In this document: positions 21,177 through 34,226 of the stretch, piece after piece
Position numbering within the stretch: the first letter of the stretch is position 1
Layout: each line of letters starts with the position of its first letter
From: Galdieria partita
Taxonomy: Eukaryota > Rhodophyta > Bangiophyceae > Galdieriales > Galdieriaceae
Assembly: GCA_025991245.1 (NCBI GenBank)
Contig: BQMJ01000018.1
Location: 62,001 to 126,000 of the forward strand
Reading direction: 5' to 3'
Length of the DNA: 64,000 nucleotides
Position numbers and translations under genes: made by a program
Notes under the pieces: model-generated
Seen by the model: the letters and a program-made list of their open reading frames with translations, nothing else
Database searches by the model: none
What the model was told of the DNA's origin: nothing

Positions 21177-24100
21177 ATGGAACGCCTCACAAATGACTCG
21201 GAGGAAAACAAGTCCAGCCAAGGTACAGGTTTGCTTTCCGTTACTGGAAATAGCCCTAATGATAACATTTCTGCAGTTTCTCCTCGAATGCTTGAAGGAA
21301 GAGACTCTCGCGCGGAGGAAGGGAGAATTCAACTCAAAGCCGACCATTATGGTGCTTTAGACGGGACAGTTTCTGCACTATCTATCAATCCTTCGATAGA
21401 GTTGACAAACGGTAAGAAAGACTCGTCTAGACCAACCATAGAGGTAAATGGAACCTCATCGGATGAGGATTCAGTCACAGATAGTGAAGGAATGTTAGAG
21501 GATGAAGAAACAGAGAAGAACTTGACATACTTGAAGAAACTTACCAAGAGTGTGTTTGATAATATTAGAGAGACGTTACCCGAAGGAAAATCTTCTTTGC
21601 CAACTTTCAACACACAACGAGATAACTTCTCAGGGGAACGCTGGGACTCAAAGACGAGTGCTCCATTTAAGCTTTTTGAGTTTTTCAGGAGAGTTTTTGC
21701 AGTTGAAAATTATGATGAGTTAGTGGAAGATGATTTTCTGGAAGAGATCGAGGAAAGGCTCCATTCTGCTAAAGTGCTTCATTCTCGTGGCCATTTTATC
21801 CGTGCTTTGGAGTGCTGCAAGTTAGCAAGAAATAATATGGAACATTCAAAATTATTTCGGAGCCTTTTTGATAGCTTAGGTAGAAAATTAGTTATTCGCC
21901 AAAGTGATTTTGACAACCCAGTGCCTTTTTTTGACTTCATTAAGAAACTGACACCCGTCGAACAGCTGGAACAGGTCAACAATATGAAGCGTAATAGAAT
22001 TTTGAATTATTTTAAACTGGAAAGTATATCTCAAGGAAATTCGAAGGATAACAATCCTGTTTTGGACGTTAAGTCAAACTCCTTTGTGTTGAATGTACTT
22101 TTCCCGGAGCCAGACAAAAGACTTTATGAGGATATGCAAAAGATTGTGCAAAAGTTGGTAGAATGTTGTTTTATTACTGGATCTTGTCTGTACAAACTCG
22201 GTTCCTATTGTGACGCTTTTGAATGGTTTCAACTTTGCCACATTTTGGATGAGACGAATTGCAGAGTTCTCTGTGGACTTTCGTCAACAATACGTGAAGT
22301 TGCTCCTGATCGTATAACTGAAGCTTTGGACTATCTTCGAAAAGCCTACGAATACAACCCATCGGACTCTGAAGTAGCTCAAATACTTGCTTCGTTTCTT
22401 GTAGATATTGGTGTTCGTTTAAAGCTGGCTGGACTGTCGAAAGAAGCGATTTCATATTATGAAGAGGCGCTTTCTGTTTGTCCAACCTTTTCACAAGCTT
22501 GTTACAATTTAGGAGTGACATTTGCAGATCTTGGACAGACGGATGAAGCTCTTCGTTATTATACACAAGCAATTCAACATAATCCACATCATGCAGAGGC
22601 ATACTGTAATGCTGGGGTGATTTACAAGGAGAAGGGTGATCTTATGACTGCAATTGAGAAGTATAAGCAGTCTTTGGAGTCGAATCCAAATTTTGACTTG
22701 GCGCGAAACAATCTTGCTATAGCTTATTCTGATTTAGGTACTGTGTGGAAAACGAGGGGCGATCTTTCAAAGAGTATCTGTTATTACAAAAAGTCGCTTT
22801 CATTGAATCCTTGTTATCCAGATGCACACTATAATTTGGGCGTTGCATATTCAGAAGCAAGAAAGTTTGATAGGGCAGTCACCCACTATGAACTTGCAGT
22901 TCGATTCAATCCATCGCATACCGAATCATTAAACAATTTGGGAGTTTTATACAAGGAAATGGGCAATTTGGAGCGTGCTATTGCTTCTTACAAGGTACAA
23001 ACTTTACCGTTAAGTTGCAACTTATTTATGCTTGCTAGGCTGCATTAAGTATTAATCCACAATATTTTCAGACACACAATAATCTCGCAGTTGTTTATAC
23101 GATAATGGGTGCCTGTGACTTGGCAAAGGAACATCTGTCAATGGCAATTGCATTGAATTCTTGTTATTCTGAGGCTCACAATAATTTGGGAGTTTTGTTG
23201 AGAGACGAGGGAGATATTCACGGTGCAATTGAACACTACGAACATTGTTTACGTATCGACCCTCGTGCAGATATGACTGCACAGAATAGATTGCATGCAC
23301 TCAATTACGCAGACGAGTACGATGTAGAGACTATTTATCTGGAGCATAAGAAATGGGGTGACCAATTCGTAGAACGTATTCAACAAGAAATGGAAAATGC
23401 AGCAAACAGTGGCAATGAAATCGCATATAGATTATCTGAAAAAAGAGTTGTTGATTCGGTTCCACGTGGCCCTAATCATCGGCTAAGGATCGGATATATC
23501 TCACCAGACTTTTTTACTCATTCCGTTTCTTATTTTATTGAAGCTCCTCTTTATTATCACGACTCGAATAATGTGGAAGTATTCATTTACTCCAATGTGA
23601 GTAAACCAGATAGGAAGACTGCACGTTTCAAGTGTTTTGACTCTGTAAAGACGCATTGGAGAGAGATAATTGGAGAGTCAACTCTTATGGTCTGTCAAAA
23701 GGTGAGGCTTTATATGAGAATTCTTGATATTGACTGAACTGACTTGATTTTTGGAAAGATTCTACAAGATAGAATAGATATATTGATTGAACTAGCGGGG
23801 CACACTGCAGGCAACCGACTGGATGTTATGGCTGCACAACCAGCTCCTATTCAAGTTACTTGGATAGGATATCCTAATACAACCGGACTTTCGACAGTTG
23901 ATTATAGACTTACCGACAACATTGTTGACCCAGAAAATACGATTCAAAAGTTTACAGAAAAATTGTGGCGTTTGCCAGCGTGTTTCCTTTGTTATACCCC
24001 GTCAGTGGATGCTCCTCCTTGTTCAACTCAAGTACCTGTCGTGGAAAATGGATTTTGCATCACTTTTGGAAGTTTCAATGTTTTGGCAAAGACACAAACG

Positions 24101-24658
24101 AATACAATTGCATTGTGGTCAAGAATACTTCATTTAGTTCCCAATTCTCGTTTGCTTCTAAAGGCAAAACCATTCGCATCGTCTTTTGCTCGAAAGCGTT
24201 TTGAGTATGTTTTTGAAACTGTTGGAATTTCGCCAGATCGTTTGGACTTGTTACCTCTTTTACCTGAAACAAGGAATCACTTGGAAACATATTCACTAGT
24301 TGATATATGTTTGGATCCGTTTCCTTATGCGGGTACTACAACAACATGTGAGGCCCTTTATATGGGTGTTCCTGTGGTTTCACTATCAGCGGCTGGTCGG
24401 AATCACGCACATTCGGTGGGAGAATCTCTTCTGAAATCCATAGGACATCCAGAGTTGGTAGCGCGTTCCGAAGAAGAGTATGTAGATATTGCGGTTTCGT
24501 TAGCAAACGACCTGGATCGTTTGAAGCGACTTCGCAGCTCACTGAGAAAGGAGATGCTTTCATCTCCTTTGTGTGATGGAGCAACCTTTGTGAAAGAACT
24601 AGAATCAGCCTATTATCAAATGTGGCAAGCGAAAGGTGGGGTACTGGAATCGAATTAG
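21177..24658 (+). CDS. SPY: SPINDLY-type TPR O-glycosyltransferase
   Basis: Exons 21177-22994, 23039-23701 and 23759-24658 join in phase to 1,126 residues. After a ~230-residue acidic, Ser-rich leader comes an array of about a dozen TPRs (for example AYCNAGVIYKEKGDLMTAIE, AHYNLGVAYSEARKFDRAV, SLNNLGVLYKEMGNLERAI). The catalytic GT41 region follows: LRIGYISPDFFTHSVSYFIE, DILIELAGHTAGNRLDVMA, VTWIGYPNTTGLSTVDYRLT, ITFGSFNVLAKTQ, DPFPYAGTTTTCEALYMGVP. WIGYPNTTGL and DYRLTD match plant SPY rather than animal or plant O-GlcNAc transferase. Arabidopsis SPY is a nuclear and cytosolic protein O-fucosyltransferase, so fucose transfer is the likely activity by family. The start is the first ATG in frame. 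Confidence 0.93.
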
Positions 24659-25107
24659 AAAAAGGGTCCTTGTGAATGGAAAATGGGTATTGAAGAACGT
24701 ATATATATATATAGGATGAATGAAATGAATATCCAATTAAGGTTACTCAAAAGACAACAGTTTTTGAGAGTTGCGTCCCTTCCACCGCTGCATCCTCCTT
24801 TCAATAAACATAGTTTGTCGCCTAGTTAGTTTTGTAGGAGAAATACTGATTCCTTGTCTATACAAGTGAATAATTGAAAAAATCCAATACAAGATTTCTG
24901 CCTAGGCATCCAAAATGCCTTAACATAATATGCAACTGGAAGACTTGTGGAACCTAGTCCGGTACTTTTGTAAGATGCAACAGCCATTCTTCGTCTCTTT
25001 CGTTGAGAACTAGTGAATATATATGTGTGAGAGAGAAAAGAGAGGGTTTTCTTTCACCTTCCATGTTTTAGAAATGTAACCAGAGGAGAGTGTGGGTGTG
25101 TGGCAAC
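24659..25107. other. Intergenic with an (AT)n run
   Basis: Between convergent ends of the SPINDLY-like gene and the four-exon unknown gene. It contains an alternating TA tract at 24700-24713 and purine-rich GAGAGAGAAAAGAGAG near 25029. No coding signal was seen. Confidence 0.5.
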
Positions 25108-25891
25108 TCAAAAATGAAACGTCATAGAAGAATGCGCTCGAAGTACACTTCCCTTCATTCTTCGCAATGCTGCTTCTTCTTCTTCTTCGTTGTGTTCATT
25201 TTCTTGATGATTCACCCACCGCAGTGAGCGTCTTTCGTTCCATTTGCGATATCTTCTTAAAAAGGCATCGTCATTCGGGGTTCCTTCTCCTATCGGTTCG
25301 GAACAAATCCTCCGTAACGAGTTAAAACCGCCATCTTCTTCAAATTCCTTATAGTTTTCGTATTCACTACAAGAAAAAATTGAGCATCCAGGGTTTCAAA
25401 TAACAACTAGTCTAACCTCGTATCGTTTGGCAAACTTTTTGGTTTCTCATCGAGTTCAGACAAGTAGCTTGCACATCGTTCAAGGTCTTGACTGGATAAC
25501 TTGCAAAGTGCCACAGTAGCTGTATGCGAACCATCTCCGGAATACTGACTTTGTACGATATGAATGTTTTCATCGGAGTCACTTGCTTCTTGGTTGAGTT
25601 TTTCATTGGGTGATATGTATGATAAACGTTGTGCTGGGCACCATATTCTGTCCCGACTGTTTGACTAAGATGGGTGGAAAAGAAAAGGAACAACCCAAAT
25701 ACCTTGTATCCGAGTTGTTTTCCAACTGTTCTCCTCTATCGTGTGTAATATTTTCCTTTCGACGCTGTGGATAAAATATAGAAAAACAACAACGAAACAT
25801 GGTGAATAATTCCAATGCCAAAGGAAGAGGTGGCCAAAGGAGATTCTCCCAACTGCAATGCAACCGGGCTCGTAGTATTTGGACATTCCAT
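25108..25891 (-). CDS. Unknown four-exon protein of 217 residues
   Basis: Exons 25891-25799, 25764-25703, 25656-25417 and 25366-25108 join in phase (introns 34, 46 and 50 nt) to one frame starting at ATG. The product is hydrophilic and acidic. It starts with MECPNTTSPVALQLGES and has a central piece RIWCPAQRLSYISPNEK followed by Asp/Glu/Gln-rich sequence. The most ordered-looking part is AFLRRYRKWNERRSLRW, followed by an EEEEEAALRRMKG helix. No family is recognised and no signal or membrane span is visible. That four joints keep phase, and that the third codon base looks coding, argue that it is real. It is convergent with the SPINDLY-like gene and in tandem downstream of the giant vWA protein gene. 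Confidence 0.65.
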
Positions 25892-25997
25892 TATTATAGT
25901 GAATCAAAGAACACAAACCCAAATATTTCCGAAACGTTGCAATTTTTATTCAACCCAATCCGTCAAAAGTAGATAAAATAGAGCAAGCACAAAAGGT

Positions 25998-28900
25998 TCA
26001 CTCCAAAGCCAAGGAATCGAAAATAAGACCACCGTCTTGATTTTGCATCTTTTCTGTCACAGAATCCAAATGTTCCATGAGGGAAACTTCATCGAGTGAA
26101 GATAATAACTGACCATGTCCCTTTTCACATAGCTGTTGCAAATCACAATTGATCCTTCCATTACCAAATTTGACCACATGAAACGTTAACCTTTTGTCCA
26201 TGGCCATCATATTCTCTAAAAGACGAAAGGCTATAGGTGAAACGTCTAGATTTCCATCGGTGACAAGGAGCAACAAAGGAATGAGTCTGGGAGTTCTTTG
26301 CTCTTGAATCATAGCTGATGCAGCCTCAAGTCCCGATTCCAACATAGCAACTCCAGAAGGGGCCATTCTTACCATTTTCATAATCAGCCTTTCAGACAGA
26401 GGCTCTTCATATACACATATATTTGCTCTTTCCTTGAATGCTATCACGTCTACTCTGTCTTCCACAGCGCCACTCCCTAAACGTTTCATAATGAAGCGAA
26501 ATATTGCTTCCACAGCACATCCAAGACGATTTCTATGCGTGACTCTTAAGCTTCTTATTATTGGTAGAGTTGGAGAGCAGTCTTTGGTTGCCATGGAAGC
26601 TCCTCTATCCAACAGGAAGATTGTACGATACGAAGAAGAATGACTACAATGAAAATAGTGTCCACTACTGCTAATATAGCCTTGATTATTAGGTATAGGT
26701 CCTTTGGGATCTAGAGGCTCATGCCAAAGAGGAAGACTGCAATAGGATTGTTCTCTATTCGATAAGATATCAGAAGTGGCTTGCAACTCAGTTTCTGTTT
26801 GGTGACTGGGATGACCACATTTCACTGGACAGAGACCAAATAGCTCTCTTTCCTCATTGGTTGAGGGGTCTACAAAACCTATAGTCCTCCAGTAGCACTC
26901 ATGAGTAAGCTCATCCTTTGGTGAATGGAAATCCGGTCCATAGGCGACTGTCTGATGTCTTATTCCTTCCCTTTGACTATTCGTACACTTGAAAGCATCT
27001 AACGCGTTACAATACATTAGATGAATATGACCACGTCCCAACGCTTTACAATACATATTGCACATTTCAGCTTCACCACTTTCACCGCGTTTATACCTTC
27101 TGGAACCGACTTCAATAGCTTCCGTACATTCGTCTGAAACAAAGTGACAAGCTCTCATATTTCCATGAATAGTGTGATGCAACTCTTCAGTATGTCCAAA
27201 TGAGCGAATACAAAAGTACCCACAGCTCGGACAACGAATATCACAAAAGTGCTCATTTTCACTCCCACAATCACAAGGTCCTTCGTGCGTTTTTCTAAAG
27301 GGAGGAATAACGAGTCCACATTTTTTCTTCAATCCATTTTGCTCAGTTACGAATACATATTCAAATTCATCCAATGCACCACGAAAGATTCTACGGTCAG
27401 GACGTAATTCAGAAACTATTTGGCAAATGCCGTTTCGGCTGCATGTCCCAGTGCAAGGATGTTCTGAACCACAGAAATGCTCCACAAAGTCCTCAGAAGA
27501 ATCATGAAAATGATTTTCAGTTTCTGCGCAAGGTTTATTACAACCAGGAATGCAACAAGTATAAGGACACCAAGACTCGTGGCACTCATGTCGAGAATGT
27601 TCTGATTCAAATGGGTGCACACAGCGATTAGTGCAACAATGTAAATGGCAAGGAAAGCCACATAAATGAAATTCTGCATTACACCGATGCGGACAAGAAT
27701 GACCAAAGGGCAATGAACACGAAAAGTTACACCCTTCTAAATGACTAAGACTACATTCGACTCCACAAGTATGATTTTTGATTTTGCAGTCATGATCTCC
27801 TCCATGCCCAGCTACATCCCCACATAGCTGTGTCTCCACTTTACTTTGTTTACAAAAGTCGCAATACGATTCACAACGATGCGAAGTGAGACAATTGTGT
27901 TCCCCTAAATGGTTGCGGCTATTTAAACAACCCAGATAGCATCTCGAGCATCGAAAACTACAGAGCTTCCACTGTTGTCGTAGCTTTGCATATAATTCAT
28001 AATATTCATGACGCAAGAGCATAACATCGCCATCTTTCATATTGTAGCCTTCTAAATTGCTGTTCAACCACATGTCTATCCGATGTATTCTTCTCTCAAC
28101 AACTTTGCAAAGAAACTCTTGAAGAACTTTCTGCCATAGTTTGTTTCTCACTGCATATCGGTTGTGAAAATGCCTTTCAAATATATTCACCAAAGGAAGA
28201 CATAGTTCGACAAAACTCTTGCAATCACTGTTCAACTCCAAATCTTCATCAGGTAATTTTAGACAGGAAATTTCTTTTCCATCAACCAATAAATTCTCAT
28301 CAGCGATGGGATATCCATTATCGAAATTCGATAGACTTTCGAACTTATGAATACCGCTGTTATCATCCATTTTTCCCAAATTCAAAACAACAGACTGACA
28401 GTTCCTCAACTCTGATAGACGAATAAGTACCTGATCCCGATTAAGTGGCGTCCAATCCTTAGTACAAAGTTTTGACATAAGCAACTGTAAATGTCGACGA
28501 AACATTTTGCCATTTTGAAAGGAAGAAGTTTGCTTTTTCAACGCTTCATATATCCTACTGAGCTGCTCATAATATTTTCTGGTGCCTAATGTAGGAAATG
28601 CTGCCATTGCAAATTGTCCTTGATACATCTTTGTCAAAAAATTATCGTCACCGTTATTTCGACAAACAATTCTCAACTTTGATAGGAACTCTCTTTGTAA
28701 ATCACTTACATCACGCGATTCGACATCTTTCATCACTATATAGAATCTTCCCCGAAAAAGAGTGGGATCTCCACGAATGAGAGACACACCACTTTGGAAG
28801 CGTGAAAAGGTAGCCTGAGTATCTCTATCGAAACGCAAATCTGTTTTGTATAACGTCAAGTTGCTTATTGCTGCTTGAAACACAGAAAGCAACATATCTT

Positions 28901-31900
28901 CTTGTTCACTCCTCTCAAATGAGCCTAAACCTTCAAAGTCTAAAATAACATATAGACAATCCTCTGCGATTCGCATCGTCATCCAAACTCCGTCAGTGCA
29001 ACGTCCACCGGCGATATCGAATAAGGATCCAGTTAAATGATTCAACATATAGCTCTTTCCTGTACTTTGTTTACCCATTGAGCTAACTACCTTTGTAGGT
29101 CCTTGCCAAGCATATAAAATACAGTCATACAATCCAAAATTAATAGAGTTTGCAAAGCGGAGAATTTCTTGTCTTTCAATTTCGAAATCTCCTCGAAGTC
29201 CATCTATTAAAGGGCGAAAGCTGTTAGCCTCTGCTCTTGCAATTTGGATAGGAACCAAACAAATAACATCTTGAACCCATTTGCTCAGCGTAGAACTAAC
29301 AGCTGTTGCAGAGTTCAACAGATGAGGCAACTCAGAATACGAACGTGCACGAATACAAATAGGAATTTCTTTGACATCTTTGACCTTTCGAGTTTGTTCT
29401 ACAAATCTTTCCATTTTGGTTTCAATATAGGCATAAAACTTCTGAGTCAGATTCCTAAAGCTATCATTCTCGAACCATGTTGAATTGAACAAAAAGAAGA
29501 TGTCAACCTTTTTCTGTTCAACGTTCTCAAGTACTGGAGCGATGCAGAATTTATCCATTGATAAAAAAATGTATTCCAAATATGAAGTGATCGAGATTTC
29601 ACAGGAAACAGGACGCATTTCAAAGCTGCTTATGTTGTTCAGGTTGGTCACAATTTCCGCTAGACTACTGTCCATTGAAAGGTATACCTGCGAAGTTTTC
29701 AAACAACTTCCATTCCTATCCAAATAATACAACATCAACTGCGAGGAAAGAAAGCTAAACCTCAGAGAATCTATGTTTTCCTCTGAGAAATTCTTTGGAA
29801 GTTTCACGGAACCAAAATATTGCATGCCTCCACCGATATATATTTCTGCTTCCAACAAACTTACGCTATCCGATCCGTTCACTCCATCACTCTCGTTTTC
29901 CTTTTCTGGTGAGTAAATGGATGCTGTGTCGTCATCAACATTCCGTGACGAAACATATGAACTACAAGTAGATGAGAATGAGGAGTTGAAATCAAAATTA
30001 CGTCTTTTCAGCAGCATGAAACACGATCCATCCGGTGCAGAAAGAACGCCTTCAATATTTTTGGTATTGACCGTTCTTGGTCTAAACATTTTGGTTGAAA
30101 ATTCATACGAACGCATCTTTCCTTCTTCATCAATGAAGATCAAATAGGACTTGGAAGTTAAAAAGAACATGTGGCATACTGGAACGTCATGAAAGACCTG
30201 ATCTAAATGAATTTCTATACTTGTCTTTTCCAAACGCTGCCAAGACTCATCGAAGCGATAAACATCTACTCTCGCACGTTCCAAGTCATATAGCGCCACA
30301 AAGCGACTAAGTTCATCCAAAGCAAACAAATCAATACGGCTTTTAAAAGTCTTCAGGCGATTCTTTCCCAACAATGATTTGTTTCTATCGACAAAAAGTC
30401 GTGTATACCTGTCACTTCTATCAAAGATTAGGCTAATAAACACATTGCCTGAAACAATTGTAAAGTGCTTCAGTTCCTGAGTTTTAGAGTCAATTAACAA
30501 ATATCCTCGATTTGGCGAAAAACAGGGTTTCAAAGAAATATTGTGGTCAGCTTCTGCTCTCTGAAGGTCCTTGTTTAGGACTTGTATTTCGACAACGTCA
30601 ATAACTGTCTTGGGTCGCGAGATGCATTCTTCTTCGTACGTCAAAACTATTTCACCACTAGGCATTGAAAAAGGTCGAGTCACTTCAAAAGAAGTATTCG
30701 CGGAATCTAAAGAGAACGAAGAGTTGTGATAACTCGACAAAGACAGTCGCTTTTCCGAGGATTCTTGTGCATATGATTCCGTACAATTCGCATTTTCTAT
30801 AAATGCACAACCTTTTACAATCAATGTCATATCTCCAGTTGACTCTTTAGTCATCTCATACTTGCGATCGTCTAGAAAGTTTCCTGTCTGAGTCTGACAT
30901 TTTTCTCGGTATTTGGCTCGTAGCTCTTCTGAAAGTTGAGACACCAAACTTTCATAACTTGGCAATGCTGCCAAAATAGCTCTTTGAACCTTCAAGATGC
31001 AGTTATGTCTTTCTTTATCGTAAACCTTTCTAACAATTTCCTGAACATCTCCATCATTTGAAAAGGGTTTTCCTTGTGCAAGACTACACTCAAATTTCCG
31101 CAATGCTTCACCAACCAACGCCTTCAGTTCCTCTGGATTGGAATGTAGTGAATACCATTCTCTTAAGGTTTTCGTCGTCATCACACGAATAATCAGCTTC
31201 TTCTGTTCTGCAAAATTTCCCCGAGAAATATAGACTGCCGGACCCCATCTCTTCAGAATAAATATTCTTCCTAGGCAATAGCGCTCACGGAGATCTTGGA
31301 CAACCCATTTGGGTGAAAATTCTTCCAAAGAGATGTAATCATTCACAAGTTTCAACTCTGCTTCCTGACTCTCACTCATCTCTACCTTTTCTTGTTGGGA
31401 TCTCTCAATATGTTCAAAGTTTCGACCTAATAGAAACCTTTCATCGTTAAGAAAACTTTTACTAGATAAACGGTGCCCTTCACCACAATAGCTACACATG
31501 ATACAGGAGTCTGCGATATCTTCCTTGATTTCTAAAGTCTGAAAATCGTCCAAGCAAAAAATATGCCATCCTTTGGAACATGATAACATTCTTCCATTAT
31601 CAACTGAAACTCGTATGTTGCACATTACACAATGAGCATATTGCTCAGTAACATTGGATCGTATCAATCCCTCTTCAACAGGAAACCTTTTGTTCAAAAA
31701 AAGAACCATCGAGTTCTTCGCTCTCTTGACCCACAAATCACGCTCCTCAGTGATCTTACTAGGTATCTTGGAAAGCTCCTTCTGAAGCTCCTTTTGAGAT
31801 TCGTTCAGGGTTTGACAAAGAGTTTGATATCGTGCATAACTTGATTCGTGGCCATACTTTAATAATGTAAGAAACTCTTCATTCGAAAGACTGAAGATAA

Positions 31901-33535
31901 CCTTTCTTGTTTTCAGCTTGTCGGATATAAATCCATGAAATTTAGGTAGGGTAAAGCGTTCAGTTCGACTCACAGTCTCTTTCTCGACACAGGTCTCGTG
32001 CTCAACTAACAAGGCATGACGAAAAAGACCGCTGCTCAAAAAGCAATGCTTTGAGTCACAATCATCAGGGAGACAAACAGAAAGTGAAGATCCAAAGCGG
32101 ATCTTTTCATGTTTCTCAGATTGTAATTCAACTGATCCGTAAATTTCTCTTTCGATATCGTCAGTTTCATCTCTAAATTGAATCCTTTCAAAGGCTTCCC
32201 AATCTTCCTTGTTATTGACACATATAATCTTGCTGCATAGTTCCTGTAAATATCGGATGAAGTTACAGCCAATGTCTTTCATGGATGGAGATAAGAAAGT
32301 AGAGTGGGGAAGCCATGCAAAGAGTATTAACGGAGTCTGTTTTCTGACAACGATGTAGATACCTGTTGCAAGCCATTTGTCTTCTCTAGCCAAGTAGTTT
32401 TGATAGTCAGTAGAAGAAAGAAAGGAGCGACTATACAAAAATTCAACTATTTCTCTTCGTGAACCGAATACTCCCAGAGTTGATATTAAGGTTTTCTTCA
32501 GTTGCGAGAAGTCTATAAAGTCAGCAACGTCACTTGTTGAACATTCCGAGAATGTGTTGCACAGTTCTTTCACTGTTGACCGATTGACAAGAGTCTTCTC
32601 CACAACACTAACGTCGACAGAATCTTCAACCACACTAATCAACTGCCTTATTATACCCGTTGTTTCCTTGTCAGGTCTCTGTGACACTTGATGATCAAAA
32701 AAATTCGAGTCCGTCTGTCTTTTAGATCTTTCGATTAGGATTCTCTTTGCGTCAGTTTCAAGGCTTTCCTTGAAGAATATTTTTTCCTCAGGCTTGACAT
32801 CTTTGATATGCGTTGGATTCATTTTTGTGAAGAATGAGAAACAACTTACTTGTGGCAGAAATAGATGAGATTCTGCTCAATTCTGAAGCAGTTTTACTAT
32901 GATCCGATGGAGAGTTTTTTTCCATCCACTGTGGCAGCGATGCTTTTGGCCATTTTCCTTTCGCTGCTAGCCATGAGCTAAGAGTCTCTCTTGAGTGGGA
33001 CGATTTTGAACGAGCTTTGTGGACGATAGGATCACAAGAACTACAATATGGTGCCCAATTGCATTCACGGCAAATAACCAAGCCCACTTCATCCAGACAG
33101 TTTTGACAAGCAATATCTATATGTCTTTTGAGAGAGATAATCATAACAGAGTAAATATGGCCTACCGTTGATATCATATCTTTCTACTGTAGCAGGAACG
33201 ATACCTTTTTTTCTACACTCTAATAAATTATTCTTATCGCAGATATCACACAGTGCAAGATTTTGTGGGTGCCAATAGAAAAATGACCTTTTACCGCACA
33301 ATCCACAAGGGACAGTAGAAGCGGTATTTTCCATAGTTTTCGTAGTTTCTTCGATTGTAGAATTTGAAACATATGCATTCTTACAACTCTTGGCGTTAAA
33401 GTGGGATGAAACAGAAATATTTGCTGCTATAGTACTGTCATACTTGGGTGAGGAGTCGCTTACAATGGAAGGCGTACGAGACATTCCTCCCAACTGGCAA
33501 TTTTTGAAAATGGCGGGCAAAGGGGGTTGAATCAT
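25998..33535 (-). CDS. Giant multidomain protein: zinc fingers, GBP-like GTPase, Cys-rich array, vWA domain
   Basis: Exons 33535-33166, 33116-32850 and 32800-25998 join in phase to 2,479 residues. The N-terminal ~180 residues hold paired-cysteine zinc knuckles (PCGLCGKRSFF, CDICDKNN, CQNCLDEVGLVICRECNW). Near residue 1,455 lies a dynamin-superfamily GTPase of the GBP/atlastin kind: Walker A GKQSTGKS, then ILDFEGLGS (the DxEG step) and a following helical part. Residues ~1,825-2,085 are a long Cys/His array (SHRCESYCDFC, HTCGVECSLSHLEGCNFSC, CIPGCNKPC). Residues ~2,270-2,470 are a von Willebrand A domain: MIDAS DRGAS instead of DxSxS, with SLRVTHRNRLG, GVAML and LLVTDGNLD. The order recalls large vWA-GTPase proteins of fungi and oomycetes. 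Function is unknown; a cytosolic scaffold or defence-like GTPase is a guess. Confidence 0.88.
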
Positions 33536-34226
33536 ATTTGTGGTTGTTGGCTTTGTTGTCCAGGAAAGTATGTCCTCCTAGATAGCTCAATCTTGATATT
33601 TGTAGATGAATTGATCTGGTTAGATTCCTATATCTTTTAGGAAATCAAAGAGATGATGCCTAGAAAGCTTGTTTCTTAGGCAGGAGGTATGCTAAAGGAC
33701 ACTTGCTTATTTCACATTGAGCTTTAGTTGCCCTAATATCAAATAGATAGAATCAATCATGATAGAACATTCCAAAGTCATCAGATACTATAATGTTCTA
33801 TGAAAGTTGGAAGCTCTAAAATTTTTCGAATACAGAAATGGATTGTCTTTGCTTATTTTGGCCTTCAAAGACTATATACACTTCTACACTTGGAAGATTT
33901 CATGAAAGACTATAAATTGTTCAAATCGGCATTTCTTCTCGAACTGTAAACAATAAAGAGAAATTTCGTACTTTGATTTTTTCTAAATCTTGTGTGAATC
34001 ATCCTATTTGTAGATACGTCCAAACTAGTTTTGGAAAAAAAAGCCAAATTCCAGTATTTTCTCACTGTTTTATGGAGAAGAAGCAGTTGTTCCACAAATG
34101 ATCCAAAATCAGCCCAATTGCCTGTGGTGTCAGCAAAGGATCTCCTCGCTGAATGAATTTTTTTTGATCGTCACTTTGGATTGTAAACAGGAAAGCCTAA
34201 CGTTGCGCATTTTATAGTCCGACTCT
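33536..34226. other. Divergent promoter region, no gene seen
   Basis: 690 bp between the start of the giant vWA gene (minus) and the start of the CLN7-like transporter (plus). No supported exon was seen on either strand. It presumably carries both promoters. Confidence 0.5.

Noticed and set aside
24700-24713. (AT)n tract as a possible regulatory element or mobile-element end
   Set aside because: Short simple repeats are common in AT-rich spacers and there are no flanking duplications or inverted ends.
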